DNA from: Hexactinellida sp. DTS-2022
Taxonomy: Eukaryota; Porifera; Hexactinellida
Assembly (NCBI GenBank): GCA_028753945.1
Contig: JAPNXP010000015.1
Coordinates: 2,728,001 to 2,792,000, forward strand
Reading direction: 5' to 3'
DNA: 64,000 nucleotides
Numbering within the stretch: the stretch's first letter is position 1; each line of letters opens with the position of its first letter. The notes beneath the pieces were generated by a model. It did no database searches and had not been told where the DNA came from. It saw only the letters and a program-made list of their open reading frames with translations. A program made the translations under genes and the position numbers. Of this stretch, positions 23,583 to 35,530 are shown one piece after another.

Positions 23583-23719
23583 CAGAGGCGGCGCGAGGGT
23601 GGGGCCAGGTGGGGCCTGTGCTCCACCTGAATTTAAGTATGCCCCACCTCATTAATGTAAGTGCCCCACCTGTGACGTAATTGTGCCCCACCAGTGGCTG
23701 CTGGCTAGCGCCGCCACTG
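23583..23719. mobile_element. Short hAT-type MITE
   Basis: 137 bp with ends CAGAGGCGGCGCGAGG and GCTAGCGCCGCCACTG. An exact 8-bp duplication TTTCTAGC lies at 23575-23582 and 23720-23727. The interior is rich in GCCCCACCT words. Confidence 0.9.
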
Positions 23720-24292
23720 TTTCTAGCTACAGTCTGTTCTCTCTAATAATCCACTTCTCTATTTGACCACCTTAATTACTGTTCAATTATAACCAGAATT
23801 ATAAAGTTATACAGTTAAGTTCTAATAAGCCACTTTCTAGTATGGTCAAAATCTAAGATTCCGTGACCAACCTCGGCAAGTTAAGTTTTATGCCTGATTC
23901 TGATACTTTAGGGTATATGTTGCAGTGTAAACGCGTACCCGATGTGATCGCCTTCACACCGATGTATACGCGTTCACACCGGTTTCATTGTTGCGAAGCG
24001 TTCACACTGCTCATTTTGGTGTGAACGCGTTCACACCGGTGTAAACGCGTACATATTGATTTATATAAGTTGTGGGTTAATTATATTTGGTGTAATTCTT
24101 TCGTCATTAGCAATTAGTCGAAACGAATTACAGCTGCGTCGTACGACTCGGAAAGTCTCTAACAGCTAAAGTGGTCGGACAAAACTGAACCTTCCTATAC
24201 TGTATATTTAGTTATACCAATGTAAACTGTCTGTCAATGGCCCGACCAGTCGGACCGCGTGCTACGCCTAGGAATTGAAACTTTAATCAATA

Positions 24293-27200
24293 TGTTGCAG
24301 TGCAAACGCGAGACTGGTGTACACGCGTTCACACCAACTTGTCTGGTGTACACGCGTTCACACTGGTGTAAACGCGAGATTTTATTAAGTTTAGTTAATC
24401 TCGCGTTTACACCAGTGCAAACGCGAGATTGGGAATTTATTATACTTGTGGTTCATTTATATTAAATAACTAACGTGGTATTTGTTGACCATGCTAGGCA
24501 GGATTATTATGGGAATCAGGGAATGGGAATCATTTTATTCCCTGTGGGATTCTATTATAAGTGTGTATGTACTATTTATTATACGTGACCCAAGTGCACT
24601 ATATACACAGCTCTCATTTTTGTCGGTATACCCTTTGAAATCTTGTGTAATTGAATGGATCTGAAGTATTTTCCTACAGTTACGTTACCCTGAGTATCAT
24701 TTGATAAGAAATAGTATGTATTGCATCTCGTTCTTGCCAACTGTACCAGTAATTCTTTTAAACTGTCAACGTCAAGGAATATATTATACATACCAACTCG
24801 CTCATTAATTTCCTTATCTTAATTATTTTCATTTAGACTAATTATAAATATTGGTACAAGCTATAAGGGTGTTTCCTGGATCAATAAATTTACATTTATC
24901 AATGAATAGAGATAACGAACATTTATATTCAAATGTAAGCCATCGCTAATCCGAACGGGAGAAATAACAATTTTTTCGTTTAAAAAGAGAATAATTTTCA
25001 ATTGGAATTGGAAACTTTCTAATTATACGAGTAATAGTTTCGTTTGGATTAATGAGGTTCGGATTAGCTAGGTTGTACTGTACTATTATATAGGTCTGTT
25101 ATATACAACACATTATCTGGCAAAGTTGTTGAGATATAAAACCCAGGACTATTTCCCAATATTGAACGAACATGATTGATATACGTTTTATTACTTTTAT
25201 TTATTATAAGTTACGCGAGGTAGCAGAACTTATATTACTACTTATAAATTAATAGCTACTTATTAGCTAGCATACCAATACATCAAAGAATATCAATCGA
25301 TAATTTGCTTTTATTAGGAGCAATGATACACTTAACGGATAAACTTCCAACTATTAGCACTACGAAATCCTACTAAGGATTAGAATCATTAGATGCTTCA
25401 ACATGTTTGTTAAGACATACTTGTCCCCTATGACACTTGGTATTGCAGCTTCGACCTGACTTCTTGCAGGGACACCTCTGAGTCTTGCAATCCTTACATC
25501 TGCAAGCTGAGCTGCTAGAAATACCGAGAGAAGCACTCTGCATTGCCTCTGTCTGGGTAATCGTTACAGGAGGAACGGAATCCAACGAGAGAATGTTAGC
25601 TGGACATAATTCAAACTGGTTACGACTATAATTAACGACCAGTGTTCCTTGAGTCGTGCCGATGGAGTATGTAGATTCATCTCTACTCGTAATGCATCCA
25701 AGGATGTTGCGAGGACCCAATGAGTGCATCTTATCAGGCCGGGAGATAGGGATTAATACTGAATCTCTCACTACAGCATCCTTGAATTTCTTCGAGGCAG
25801 TATTAAGCATTCTGTCTTGTTGTTTCTCCTGACAGCGCTTGATACCAGCCCTCATCTTGTTGCACTTTTTTCTTTTCTGGATGAAAAGTCACATGCGGGA
25901 CACACTACACTGCTTCCGTATCCTTCTTCTCCCTCAGACCTTCCACATATGATGTGGATGAAGCCAAATCAGCGTGGACATGTATGTGCACCAGAAGTTA
26001 CTTCTCCACAAACAACACAGTCTAGAGTGGAAATCGAACAACTAGCCTGAATAGGATCTGGTGAAGTTAACGGAGATCTTGTAGATGTGTAATAATTAGT
26101 TTCAAGTAATTCATCTGAAATCTGGTTTTCGGAGACAAAGGAACTTAATAGAGGTGGTGGAGCAGTGATATTTGAATGAAACGACACCAAATTGTCACTG
26201 ACAATTGTCCCAACTGGGATAGCTGTCAAAATTTCATTCTCGTACTCGTCGATTTGAGTAGGAAATTTCGAAAGAGGAGGAGATGGAATAGACGAATACG
26301 ATTGATACTCGCTTACTTCTAACTCTGCGTTTAGAACCTCTGCAAGACCAGGTTGTACAATGTTCCTCTGGAAGACCTCGATATCATCTTCAGTATTAAT
26401 GTCTGGCCAGAATTCATGGGGTATGCCAATATTCGTTAGTCCCATTGGCGGCTTCTTGTTATAGACAGCTTCATAAGGAGTCATCCGGATAGCAGTATGA
26501 TAGCTGGTATTATGATTCCACTGTACCCACCTTAGGTACTTCACCCAACAATGGTCGTTGTTGTTATCTCGCATCATTCCGAAAAGGCCGTCTTTGATAT
26601 CGCAGTTAGCTCTTTCCACAGCACCCTGAGACTCTGGGTGTCTGGGATTTCCGTGGACTATTTTTATTGTTGGCCATTTCGTTGCTAGAGTAGTGAAGAG
26701 GAGATTGTTAGAGAACTCCCTACCATTGTCTGAGTGGAGAATGTGTGGCGGTCCAGAGTCACAAAAGATATCGAGCAAACTCTTACATACCTCTTCAGCC
26801 GACTTACGTTTAAGCGGAACTAGGTTGATCTTCTTGGTAAAATGATCCAAATAGACCAACAGATATTTGTAGGGTGTAACCCCATCAGCGGACAAGTTGA
26901 CCTCGAGATTTTGATCGCTCATATCGATCAAGTCCATCTGTGCCCTGCTGAGGAAATCGGTGGATGTGATGGGTTTCACAACTACACTCTTAAGAGACTT
27001 TTTGGCTTTCTTTAAATGACATACATGGCAAGTTTTGACAAAAAGCCCACAAATCTTTTCTGTCACGCCATGATATTTCAGAGCAGCGTGCTTGTAGAGC
27101 TTGGTTCTACCTCTATGGTTACCTTCTAGCCTATGAAGCGAGTCCAATTTATCGTACAGCTCTTCTATTGCCAACACTCTTCTGGATATTCCATCTTTCT

Positions 27201-28140
27201 TGCCCTTAAGATACAGGATACTTGTTCCCTGATAAGACACCAACTCAAAACGGTCCTGAACCCTTTGCCATCTGGAAAGTTCATTCTTCTGGAGGACGGA
27301 TGGTTTGGTACTTTGGAGTAAAGTGATTTTATTAGCTATATCAGCTCGCGTAAAAGTAGCACTTGATGGCTCCGTCGATATAGTTAAGAGTGACTTGTCG
27401 AATTCACTCCTGGACATGTTACTCTTCCAGTCGATTCAAACGGTATTCACAAATAAGAGATCTTACGAATACGCCCATTGATCTATTTATAAGAAACTTT
27501 GCAATTTTGTTTACAGTTACAGTTTATGTGATCACAAACCAGCGCATAACATCAAACATATGTCATACTTCAATTCTATTAGGCAACAATGCAATAGCAG
27601 GAAATACTTTGAACATTCTGATGCAATCACTATTTGTTTATGCTATCACCATACAATATTTTAAAAGTGATAATCGTCATTATTTATAATCCAGTTTAGA
27701 CTGTTATTTGCTTCCTAATACAGTCGCCACTTAACTGGGTCTAACTACCCTCGGACCAGTGACACTATTATGCGCAGTTGGTGGTTTATAATATTATTGG
27801 ACACTACTAGAATAGAATATTATTAAATAATATTGGCCAACTACAATTATAGAAAAATAAATGAAACTCAATCACTAAAATGATTCCGATTCCCTGATTG
27901 CCATAATAATCCTGCCTAGCATGGTCAACAAATACCACGTTAGTTATTTAATATAAATGAACCACAAGTATAATAAATCCCCAATCTCGCGTTTACACTG
28001 GTGTAAACGCGAGATTAACTAAACTTAATAAAATCTCGCGTTTACACCAGTGTGAACGCGTGTACACCAGACAAGTTGGTGTGAACGGGTGTACACTGGT
28101 GTACACGCGTTCACACCAATCTCGCGTTTGCACTGCAACA
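24293..28140 (-). mobile_element. Ginger-like transposon, inner copy
   Basis: TGTTGCAGTGCAAACGCG starts the left end and CGCGTTTGCACTGCAACA closes the right. AATA flanks both (24289-24292, 28141-28144). The inverted ends run for about 250 bp each and include GCAGGATTATTATGG at their inner limit. It is inserted in the 5' part of the outer Ginger-like element in opposite orientation and carries its own transposase (25373-27417, minus). A decayed MITE-like inverted pair (CGCTAATCCGAAC / GTTCGGATTAGC) sits at about 24955-25070. Confidence 0.9.
25373..27417 (-). pseudogene. Ginger-type DDE integrase transposase (inner copy)
   Basis: Starts MSRSEFDKSL. An integrase zinc-finger region has HRLEGNHRGRTKLYKH then FVKTCHVCHLKK. 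The catalytic core shows D in QMDLIDMSD, D in ILHSDNGREF and E in HPESQGAVERAN. Then comes MTPYEAVYNKKP, a Pro-rich linker, a zinc-binding stretch CVVCGEVTSGAHTCPR and, after a break, a C-terminal CXC-type block CRCKDCKTQRCPCKK (25855-25373). It resembles KRBA2-like domesticated genes, which I take to be related integrase transposases. A TGA replaces the Cys after HTCPR and there is a frameshift near 25860, so it is broken late in the gene. No reverse transcriptase or gag is present. Confidence 0.88.
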
Positions 28141-28352
28141 AATACTTGTAAATTAAAAAATAGATAAATGGATATTGTCATTTTGAATTTGTTTCATCTT
28201 TTTTGTACTGTATATGTTGTTGACAGTTATGTTAAAGTCACGTTGCTTTCATCTGGTGTATTAACAATAAAAAGTGCATAAATAGCCTTAGCAGTTATAA
28301 AGGAATAATTATTGCCAGCGTAGATTAGGACCTGCCTTCTAAGTTAACTGAC

Positions 28353-30321
28353 ATGTCCAGAGTTGATTTCCATATTGCATTGGACTCTCTGACGAAGGAT
28401 CCGTCCTCTGAAATTTTCAGTCCAGCTGATATCAACAACAAAATTGCCTGCCTACTTGCCCTAGGCCTCTCGGCCCAAAGAGAGAGATTGTTCGGTGGCA
28501 ACGCGTACAGGAGAGGTTCAAGATAAATACTTATATGGGGCTGAGATTCTGTACTTGTGTGGCAATGAAGACAAACCAGCGAGACGAGTTCTCTCCACAG
28601 ACGAGCTGTTTGATACACTCGAACGGCTACATAAGGTTGAAGCTGACCACACAGGCAGGACTAGACTCTATAAGAGAGCGTCTCAAGAGTTTTACGGAGT
28701 GACTGAAAAGATATGTTGCTTATTCGTGAAAACTTGTTCAGTCTGCTACCTTAAAAAGTCCAAGAAATCGCTCAAGTTCATTGTTGTAAAGCCGATTGTC
28801 TCCACTAATTATCACTTCCGTGGTCAGGTTGATTTAATAGACATGAGTGATATGAATTTGCAAGCAAATCTCTCCCCTGATGGCGTGACGCCGTACAAAT
28901 ACATCTTAGTGTATCTGGACTACTTTACTAAGAAGGTCAATTTATCTCCACTTAAGCGCAAATGTGCCGAAGAAGTTGCCGATGTTTTATTAGATATCTT
29001 TTGTGATGCTGGTCCTCCTCATATTCTCCATTCGGATAATGGAAGAGAGTTCAAGAATGAACTATTGTTCTCTGCACTAACTCAGAAATGGCCGACACAA
29101 AAGATCATCTATGGAAAGCCTCGTCATCCTGAGTCACAAGGAGCAGTGGAAAGAGCGAATCGTGACATCAAGGACGCTCTATTTACGACTATGCACGATA
29201 ATTCCAATGATGAGTGTTGGGTCAAACACCTCAGGTGGATTCAGTTACACAAGAACATCAGCTATCATACTAGCATCAGAATGACTCCTTATGAGGCAGT
29301 GTATAATAAGAAACCATCGTTCGGCCTAGCACACTTTGGAATTCCTCATGAACATTGGGACCAAATAAACTCTGAACAAGACCTCAATTGCTACCAAAAT
29401 GAGACTCGGGACATATTGGTAGAAGATGCAGAGGAATTGATTTTATCCGACATTTCCCATTCTGATAATGATCTACCTCCGTCTCCACCACCTAAGTTTC
29501 CACCTCTCGTCGATCAGTACCATGTCGATATTTCCCTCCACCACCATTTGGAACTATAATTTCAGACTATGTTCCTCAATCATCTTATGACTATCCATTA
29601 GAGAATATGATTAATCTTGATCCCAGTGATTACAACAAATTCTCTTCTGAACCTTCGAGTGAGATGAGAAGTGTTGCCTCCGTTACTACTATGAACTGTG
29701 TTGCTTGTGGTCTACTTACTTCAGGAGCTCATTCGTGTCCGCGCTGTCATCATTATATCCACTCTATTGGTGGAAGACTGGAAGGCGAAGAAGGTTATGG
29801 CAGCTCTGTTGTTGTCCAGCATGTGACCTAGCTGAATGGAGAATACCTTTCGATTCCATGCGTGCTGGTATCAAACGGAATCAAGAAAGGTTACACGAAA
29901 GGATGCTAAACACCAGCTTTAAGAAGTTTAAGCCAGCAGAAGTTGGCGATACTGTTGTAATCCCCATCGCACATCCTGACAAAGTCAATTCTCTCGGCCC
30001 AAGGAATGTGTTAGGTTGCATTACCGAAAAGGGAGAGACAACATATAGGGTAGGTACCTCGCAAGGTAGACTTTATGTTGGTTATACCAGAAACCAATTT
30101 GAATTGTGCCCACCAATCTCTTAAGCTGTAATTCTGTTCCAGATGTTACTATCACACAAACTCAGGCAATGCAAAGTGCTTCTTTGGGCATATCTACTGG
30201 GTCAGCATGCAGGTGTGGACATTGCAGAACTCTTAGATGTCCTTGCAAGAAGGCCTCTAGAAACTGTAACACCAAGTGCCATAAGGGTCGCACTTGTTTC
30301 AATAAGTTTAGTTTTACTTAG
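28353..30321 (+). pseudogene. Ginger-type DDE integrase transposase (outer copy)
   Basis: Starts MSRVDFHIAL at 28353, aligned with the start of the inner copy. A frameshift near 28490 moves the text to the frame running to 29559. It shows HKVEADHTGRTRLYKR, VKTCSVCYLKK, QVDLIDMSD, ILHSDNGREF, HPESQGAVERAN and MTPYEAVYNKKP, so D, D and E are all kept. A break near 29550-29610 precedes CVACGLLTSGAHSCPRC, which keeps the Cys lost in the inner copy. Two more breaks follow, then the CXC block CRCGHCRTLRCPCKK ending at 30321. It is clearly homologous to the inner copy but visibly diverged, so the two are not a recent duplicate pair. Confidence 0.87.
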
Positions 30322-30595
30322 CCTTCCTCACTAAGCTGTAGTAATATATCTACAAATTGTGTTAATTTACCGGTGTAATTTCAAGAAATCAGCTCCCACA
30401 TGTTAACTAATAGCCCCTTGGGGACTTGTCTATTTTCGGATATTATGTAGCCTATTTTATCCATTGAAGTGTGAATAAAACAACCCTTTCGATCTCGGTC
30501 ACTTCGCGATGTAGCACGCAAACGCCATCCGGTCTCGCCTTATTTAATTAGCACAATCGCTACCTTCATAGTTACTAAAATTTGTACTTACCCGT

Positions 30596-30735
30596 ATCAT
30601 ACTGTTTACATTATACCCGTTGATAGCTAGCTAGTCTATGTTTTCTATTCATCAATTTGTTTACAACTTTTGTCAACAAAATGAAGAAAATTTTTATTAT
30701 AGACTTGTAAATACGAAATTTATAGTCAAGCATAT
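30596..30735 (-). repeat. Lone diverged monomer of the 141-bp satellite
   Basis: TTATACCCGTTG, CAATTTGTTTAC and GCATATTTGTTTTC occur in the order and spacing expected for an inverted 141-bp unit of the array at 61226-62555. It lies inside the outer Ginger-like element, between its gene and its right end. Confidence 0.6.
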
Positions 30736-31281
30736 TTGTTTTCAACATTATAACCTGGGTCCGGTTATACAATTCATAACCATGGTTATAACTCAGTTAT
30801 CACCATGTGTATAACCATAGTTAGTTAGTTCGGGTTATAAATAGGGAAAATATGTCAGTATATAACCGGTAACCGGCCCATTATATCCCAACTGCAAATA
30901 CAGTTTCAATTTCCTTATTATAATACAATCCAGCAAACAAGATGAAATAAATAAATAGATAGATAAAACTTTATATAATTCAACCACAATCCGTTCAAAT
31001 CAATAGGTACGCCTTTACACCGGTGTGAACGCGTTCGCACCAAAATGAGCAGTGTGAACGCGTTCGCACCAATGAAACCGGTGTGAATGCGTATACACCG
31101 GTGTGAACGCGTTCACACCGGATACGCGTTTACACTACACATATATCTCGCGATTTAAGCTCCCATGCCGCTCTCGAAAATTTTAGCAAACTTTTTTATG
31201 GCGACTAATTCAAAGGTCCTCCGGCAATCATTTTGAAAAATTAAGGCCCCTCTCTGAACATTTCAGAATTCGAGATTAGAG

Positions 31282-31615
31282 CAGTGGTTCCCAACCTGGG
31301 AGGAATTCCTCCCTGGGTAGGAATTTGGCCATCCTCGGTGAGGAATTCCACATAGGTATACTTAGATACTATATTAATAAAATTTTCTGTATTACTTTGT
31401 CTCACTGAATGATGTAAACACTAAGTAATTAAAAATTCCTTGTAATGATTATATTGACCGTTCTCATTGACAGTATTATTTATACAGTATTTCACTTAGT
31501 TTTTCAGTTATTTCCATACCAAAATTCTACATTTAGTGCTGGGGGAATTTTAGCAAAAATATAGCTTAAGGGGGTAATGTGCTGACTTTTTTTTGGAAAA
31601 GGTTGGGAATCACTG
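31282..31615. mobile_element. hAT MITE with CAGTGGTTCCCAACC ends
   Basis: CAGTGGTTCCCAACCTGGGA at the left and AAAAGGTTGGGAATCACTG at the right are inverted. The exact 8-bp duplication GATTAGAG flanks both (31274-31281, 31616-31623). These ends are of the widespread Charlie-like hAT type. It interrupts the left arm of the fold-back at 23838-32115. Confidence 0.92.
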
Positions 31616-32649
31616 GATTAGAGTGTTTTTGAACATTATATAATAAGTACTAGCTGCACTGAAAATTTCAACTCAATCGGGACTACACTTTTAATGTAAT
31701 AGCCTTTTGAAGATTCCTACGTCATTTGTCATCATGGGAGGTCCATTCTTTAACTATTTTTGAAGGGATTTGAAGCTTATCTTATCCTATATACATGCAA
31801 TAACCTTTTAACTGGCTATGTATGATGTTTCCATGTGTATCTCGGTAATATTCCTAAATTTTTCAGTGCAGCTATTACTTATTGTATACTGTTCAAAACA
31901 CTCTAATCTCAATTTATGAAATGTTCAGAGAGGGGCCTTAATTTTTCAAAATGATTGCCCGGGGACCTTTGAATTTGTTGCTATACAAAAGTTTGCCCAA
32001 ATTTTCGAGACCGGCATGGGAGCTTAAATCGCGAGAGATACCCAAATTATCAGAATCACGCATAAAACTTAACTTGCCGAGGTTGGTCACGGAATCTTAG
32101 ATTTTTACCCTACTATTCTGACACTCTATTTCTCTATTGGTCCACTTCTATAATTGTTTACTTTTCTTATAGTGTTGATATTAATTTAGTTATTGTATGT
32201 GCGAGATAATTTCTATAATATCGATATTATGTAAGCTAATGTTCACATGGGGACCCCATAACTACAGGTGGACTAGTAAAAGATCAGATTTCCTTACGTA
32301 TAACTTTACGTTCAGTTCTACTCCCTAATAGTCTCTATATATCCTCGATTATATTTGCTTGTACTACTACTTTAACTATACCGTATATTAGTATATTTTA
32401 TGTTACTTAAGGCAAATTATTTTATAGTCCATGTTCTCTAATAGTCCACCTGGGTCCTTCTGCCCACTGGTGGACTATTAGAGTGAATATACTGTAATGA
32501 TAACTAAGGAAAATATCGTAAAACAGCATCAAATGACGATTTAGAGTGTCATTATGTTTATAACTAGACTCAGATAGCTGATGGCAGTCGAACAAGGGGT
32601 CAACCGATAAGTTTAGGACAAAAATAGAGAAAGGAATGTTGCCACATTC

Positions 32650-32912
32650 CTAATAATAATAATAATAATAATATTAATAATAATGCAGCTTTTGGGATGC
32701 CTTACACAAGTGTCTCAAGGCGTTTACAGTAAATTGTAAAGGATTAAAGTACAAGTTAACCAAACAAATAAAAGCAATAAATGCACCATAACAAAGAATA
32801 GAGAGAAATTAAGAGTAGTGTGTGTTGAACAGGTGTGTCTTGAGTAGTTTTTTGAAAATTTCAACAGAGGCAGCACTTATGATATTAAGTGGAAGAGAGT
32901 TCCTAAGATATG
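32650..32912 (-). mobile_element. Second LINE 3' tail
   Basis: On the minus strand, AYLRNSLPLNIISAASVEIF is readable with FKKLLKTHLF following, the C-terminal signature of a non-LTR element. A 3' untranslated part and an (ATT)n tail at 32650-32683 come next. It differs from the LINE tail at 5844-6261, so it is another family. Heavily 5'-truncated. Confidence 0.72.
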
Positions 32913-32944
32913 CTTTCGTAGCTAGGGATAAACATGAGCAAGTG

Positions 32945-33122
32945 ATCCCTTAAACGACGGGGAATTTCATGTGGACAACGAATCTGGTCGTTAAAAGTTG
33001 ACCACAATAGATTTTGAATAATTCGCGTTAGGGTAATATCGGCGATTTAGTAGAGAGCCGCAATTTTTAAAATCCAAGATGACATCAAAATGTATCCGTT
33101 CGTCGTGGGGCGGCGGAAAATT
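32945..33122 (-). repeat. ~176-bp inverted repeat, right member
   Basis: Inverted partner of 23237-23412, directly next to the 5' side of the LINE tail. Identity stops sharply at the TCGTTTAAG end. Confidence 0.8.
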
Positions 33123-33699
33123 GTTGCCGGGGTCATAAATATTCCGTATAAAAATTTGGTAATTTTGTCCACCTTCTCCCGATATCGATGTTAAGCGATC
33201 TGACTACATATAAGCTCTAATAAAGTAAAATACACTGAAAATGAAGTTAACTTATATATATTTACAGGGGTTTTCTCTAATGTACATCTTAAGGTCAACC
33301 ATAGACTACTTAATACACAGATGGACAAGTACCCGACAATTGTATAAAATATATAAGGCCATCAAATTCCCATCTTAGTGTTACCAATAAAATGGGTTTT
33401 CTACAAATGCATTGTAATATACGTATGTATTTTGATAAATGCAGGGTTTCATACAGGGGGTTGTAAGGGGGGCATTTGCCCCCCCCCTCCTTCAAAATCT
33501 GTCATGGATAGAGAACATCCATGGTACTATTAATAGAGGTAGTAAGTCTGTCATGGTAGTTAAACTGTCATACAAAGGGGGCTTTGAATGACTCGACTTG
33601 ATCTTTTCGTTTATGATCACTTTATAATAGTTGAATTTACCTGATTTCTACCAGACTGATAATGGTTATCACAAAACAAGAAGTTGTCACTTTCAATTT

Positions 33700-35523
33700 C
33701 AAGAGTAGATGCATAGATAAGGTTTTGAGACAGATCTTTGTGATAATAATATTTTCTTCGAATAACTCTATACACAAAGGCAGTTTTAACTTATTCGTAA
33801 AGAATCTTAGATGGAAATTTTAGCCCACCTCTGTTCAAACTATTTGTCCATTCTCTATCTGTACGTCTTTTGAATTATGCGAATGCAATCATGACAATTT
33901 GTACGAAGGAGGAGTCGGTGAGTTATATAGCCAGAAACATAACGAACTACGTGTTCTGTATTTTCTGAGATTTCAATACTGTCAATATTTTCAAGATTCA
34001 CATTTTCCATAAAATCTTCGATATGATGCTCTATATCTTCAATGGTGACTTTCAGTTATTATCATGTTTCAATAGAATCTTGTAAGAAATTATTGATTCA
34101 GATCGTATTACTTCTGTTAAGCTGACAAGGAAGCGACCCCCACTCATCCCTCGGTATTGAGAGAATCGCTTCTCGAGAGGATCAATCTGAACTTCCAGTT
34201 AGCACAAATTTAAGCCCTTCGTTGATCAAATCACAAGTTAGATCGGAAATTGCGTTATTAGTAACAGTAAAGGCACTAGAGGTCTGATTGTATAAACCTG
34301 GTTTACCTGAACATTTCCAAATTTCTAACCATTTGACCATTTGTCGTAGAAACGCACAAACATATCGGTAGGTATGTGAGTTGATTGCATTGCCAAATGG
34401 ATGAGGGTGGTAAAGTTCTTTAGCGTTGACTACTAGCCACCAAAACTGTATGAGTTCAAGAAAAGCAGGAGTTTAAGATCGATACCATGTAGATATTGGC
34501 GCATAGCTGTGGTTGTTTTGATATCAAAAATGACTAAAGCGAGTCGTATTGATTGCTTATTATTTCCTGGATCGAGTTCGGATTAAGTAAGTGCTGGTGC
34601 TTTACGTATACTGTATGTAAATCCAACTCCATATCAATGTTGTGAGATTTATGCAGACTGGACCAATTTACGAAACCAGCTGGAATACAGTGAATATAAT
34701 CTAAGAGACGTATTTCTAATTGGCAAATTGGGGGATTTGAAAGAAACGCTTGCTTAGTAAATTGTTCCGGATATTCTTGAGCAGACGAACAGTGTCAAAA
34801 AGCAGGTAAATTACTCGTGGTAGTTGGATTTGACTACGTACAATAATTTTTGTTGGCACTAGGATAAGATTTCATTAGGTGTTTAAAAGAAGCGATGATC
34901 GTCTGATGATTATCAGAAATAACTGCCCGAGGAGAGAAATGGGATTCATTCAAAACTTCAAGGCAATTGACAATTCCAGCACTCACAATATTCGAAGTTA
35001 GTATAACGATAGGTATGGCTTTTAATACATATGTAATCGACTTCGTGATAGAAACGACCATGAAACAGAGTATATTCTTGTACATCAACAAATCCTTGTC
35101 ACACCCGATTATGTCCTTACCATTATATTGTACCAGCTGCTGAAGGTGCATTAGTCAAGGAGGAATACTAAGTCATTCCCCATAAGGACTTCTTCTCTAA
35201 GCTTGGACAGAGATTTTGACTTGAGCTCACGCAATAATCGTTTACTGGGAAGAGTAATAAATTGATTGAGTAACTTATAAGCTGCATGTGATGTATAACG
35301 TAATTGAAGTGCATACCGAAGTGTTTGAGGTGAGTACTTGGGCACTCCTTTTACACTATAATAACTTAGCTTGAGTAACTTTTTATGACACCAGTTGACA
35401 ACCTACTAACTGAGTTTCTGATATAGTTTGGCATGTTATCAAGCATATCAAGAGATGTGATATTGGAACCCTTAGAACTGGAGATATAGTCCGGAAGTGG
35501 AATAGAAGAACCCTCGTAACTAA
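33700..35523 (-). pseudogene. P-type transposase of P3, lacking the THAP finger
   Basis: Reading on the minus strand gives a P-type N-terminal spacer with KYSPQTLRYALQLRYTSHAA and LPSKRLLRELKS (35345-35151). Next comes a piece of the RNase H-like fold with VISDNHQT (35151-34834), then NAKELYHPHPFGNAINSH and SQYRGMSGGRFLVS from the C-terminal domain (about 34450-34090), and weak continuation to about 33700. Stops and frameshifts are many. It resembles THAP9 more than the P1 enzyme by eye. The THAP domain should lie beyond P4, but I could not find it at 38587-39553. Confidence 0.75.
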
Positions 35524-35530
35524 GTTTTAC

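Larger units (their letters stand above)
23918..31141 (+). mobile_element. Ginger-like transposon, outer copy
   Basis: The ends TGTTGCAGTGTAAACGCG (left) and its inverted form CGCGTTTACACTACACA (right) are flanked by TATA on both sides (23914-23917, 31142-31145), a 4-bp duplication. The terminal ~135 bp at each end are made of short inverted CGCGTTCACACC-type modules. It carries a plus-strand integrase-type transposase (28353-30321) and was itself hit by a second Ginger-like element at 24293. TGT ends, the 4-bp duplication and an integrase-type enzyme fit Ginger. Confidence 0.88.
23838..32115. mobile_element. Fold-back element split by later insertions
   Basis: The intact right arm (about 31855-32115) has its inverted partner in three pieces. 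The first, 23838-23917, carries AAAATCTAAGATTCCGTGAC and CCTCGGCAAGTTAAGTTT. The second, 31146-31281, carries CGCGATTTAAGCTCCCATGC and TTGAAAAATTAAGGCCCC. The third, 31616-31668, carries AGCTGCACTGAAAA. The gaps are exactly the outer Ginger-like element and a hAT MITE, each with its own target duplication. The original element was therefore about 0.7 kb with about 260-bp arms. No coding sequence belongs to it. Confidence 0.85.

Noticed and set aside
25373-30321. Endogenous retrovirus or LTR retrotransposon because of the integrase domain
   Set aside because: No gag, protease, reverse transcriptase or LTR is present. The elements have inverted TGT ends and 4-bp duplications, which fits Ginger-type DNA transposons.
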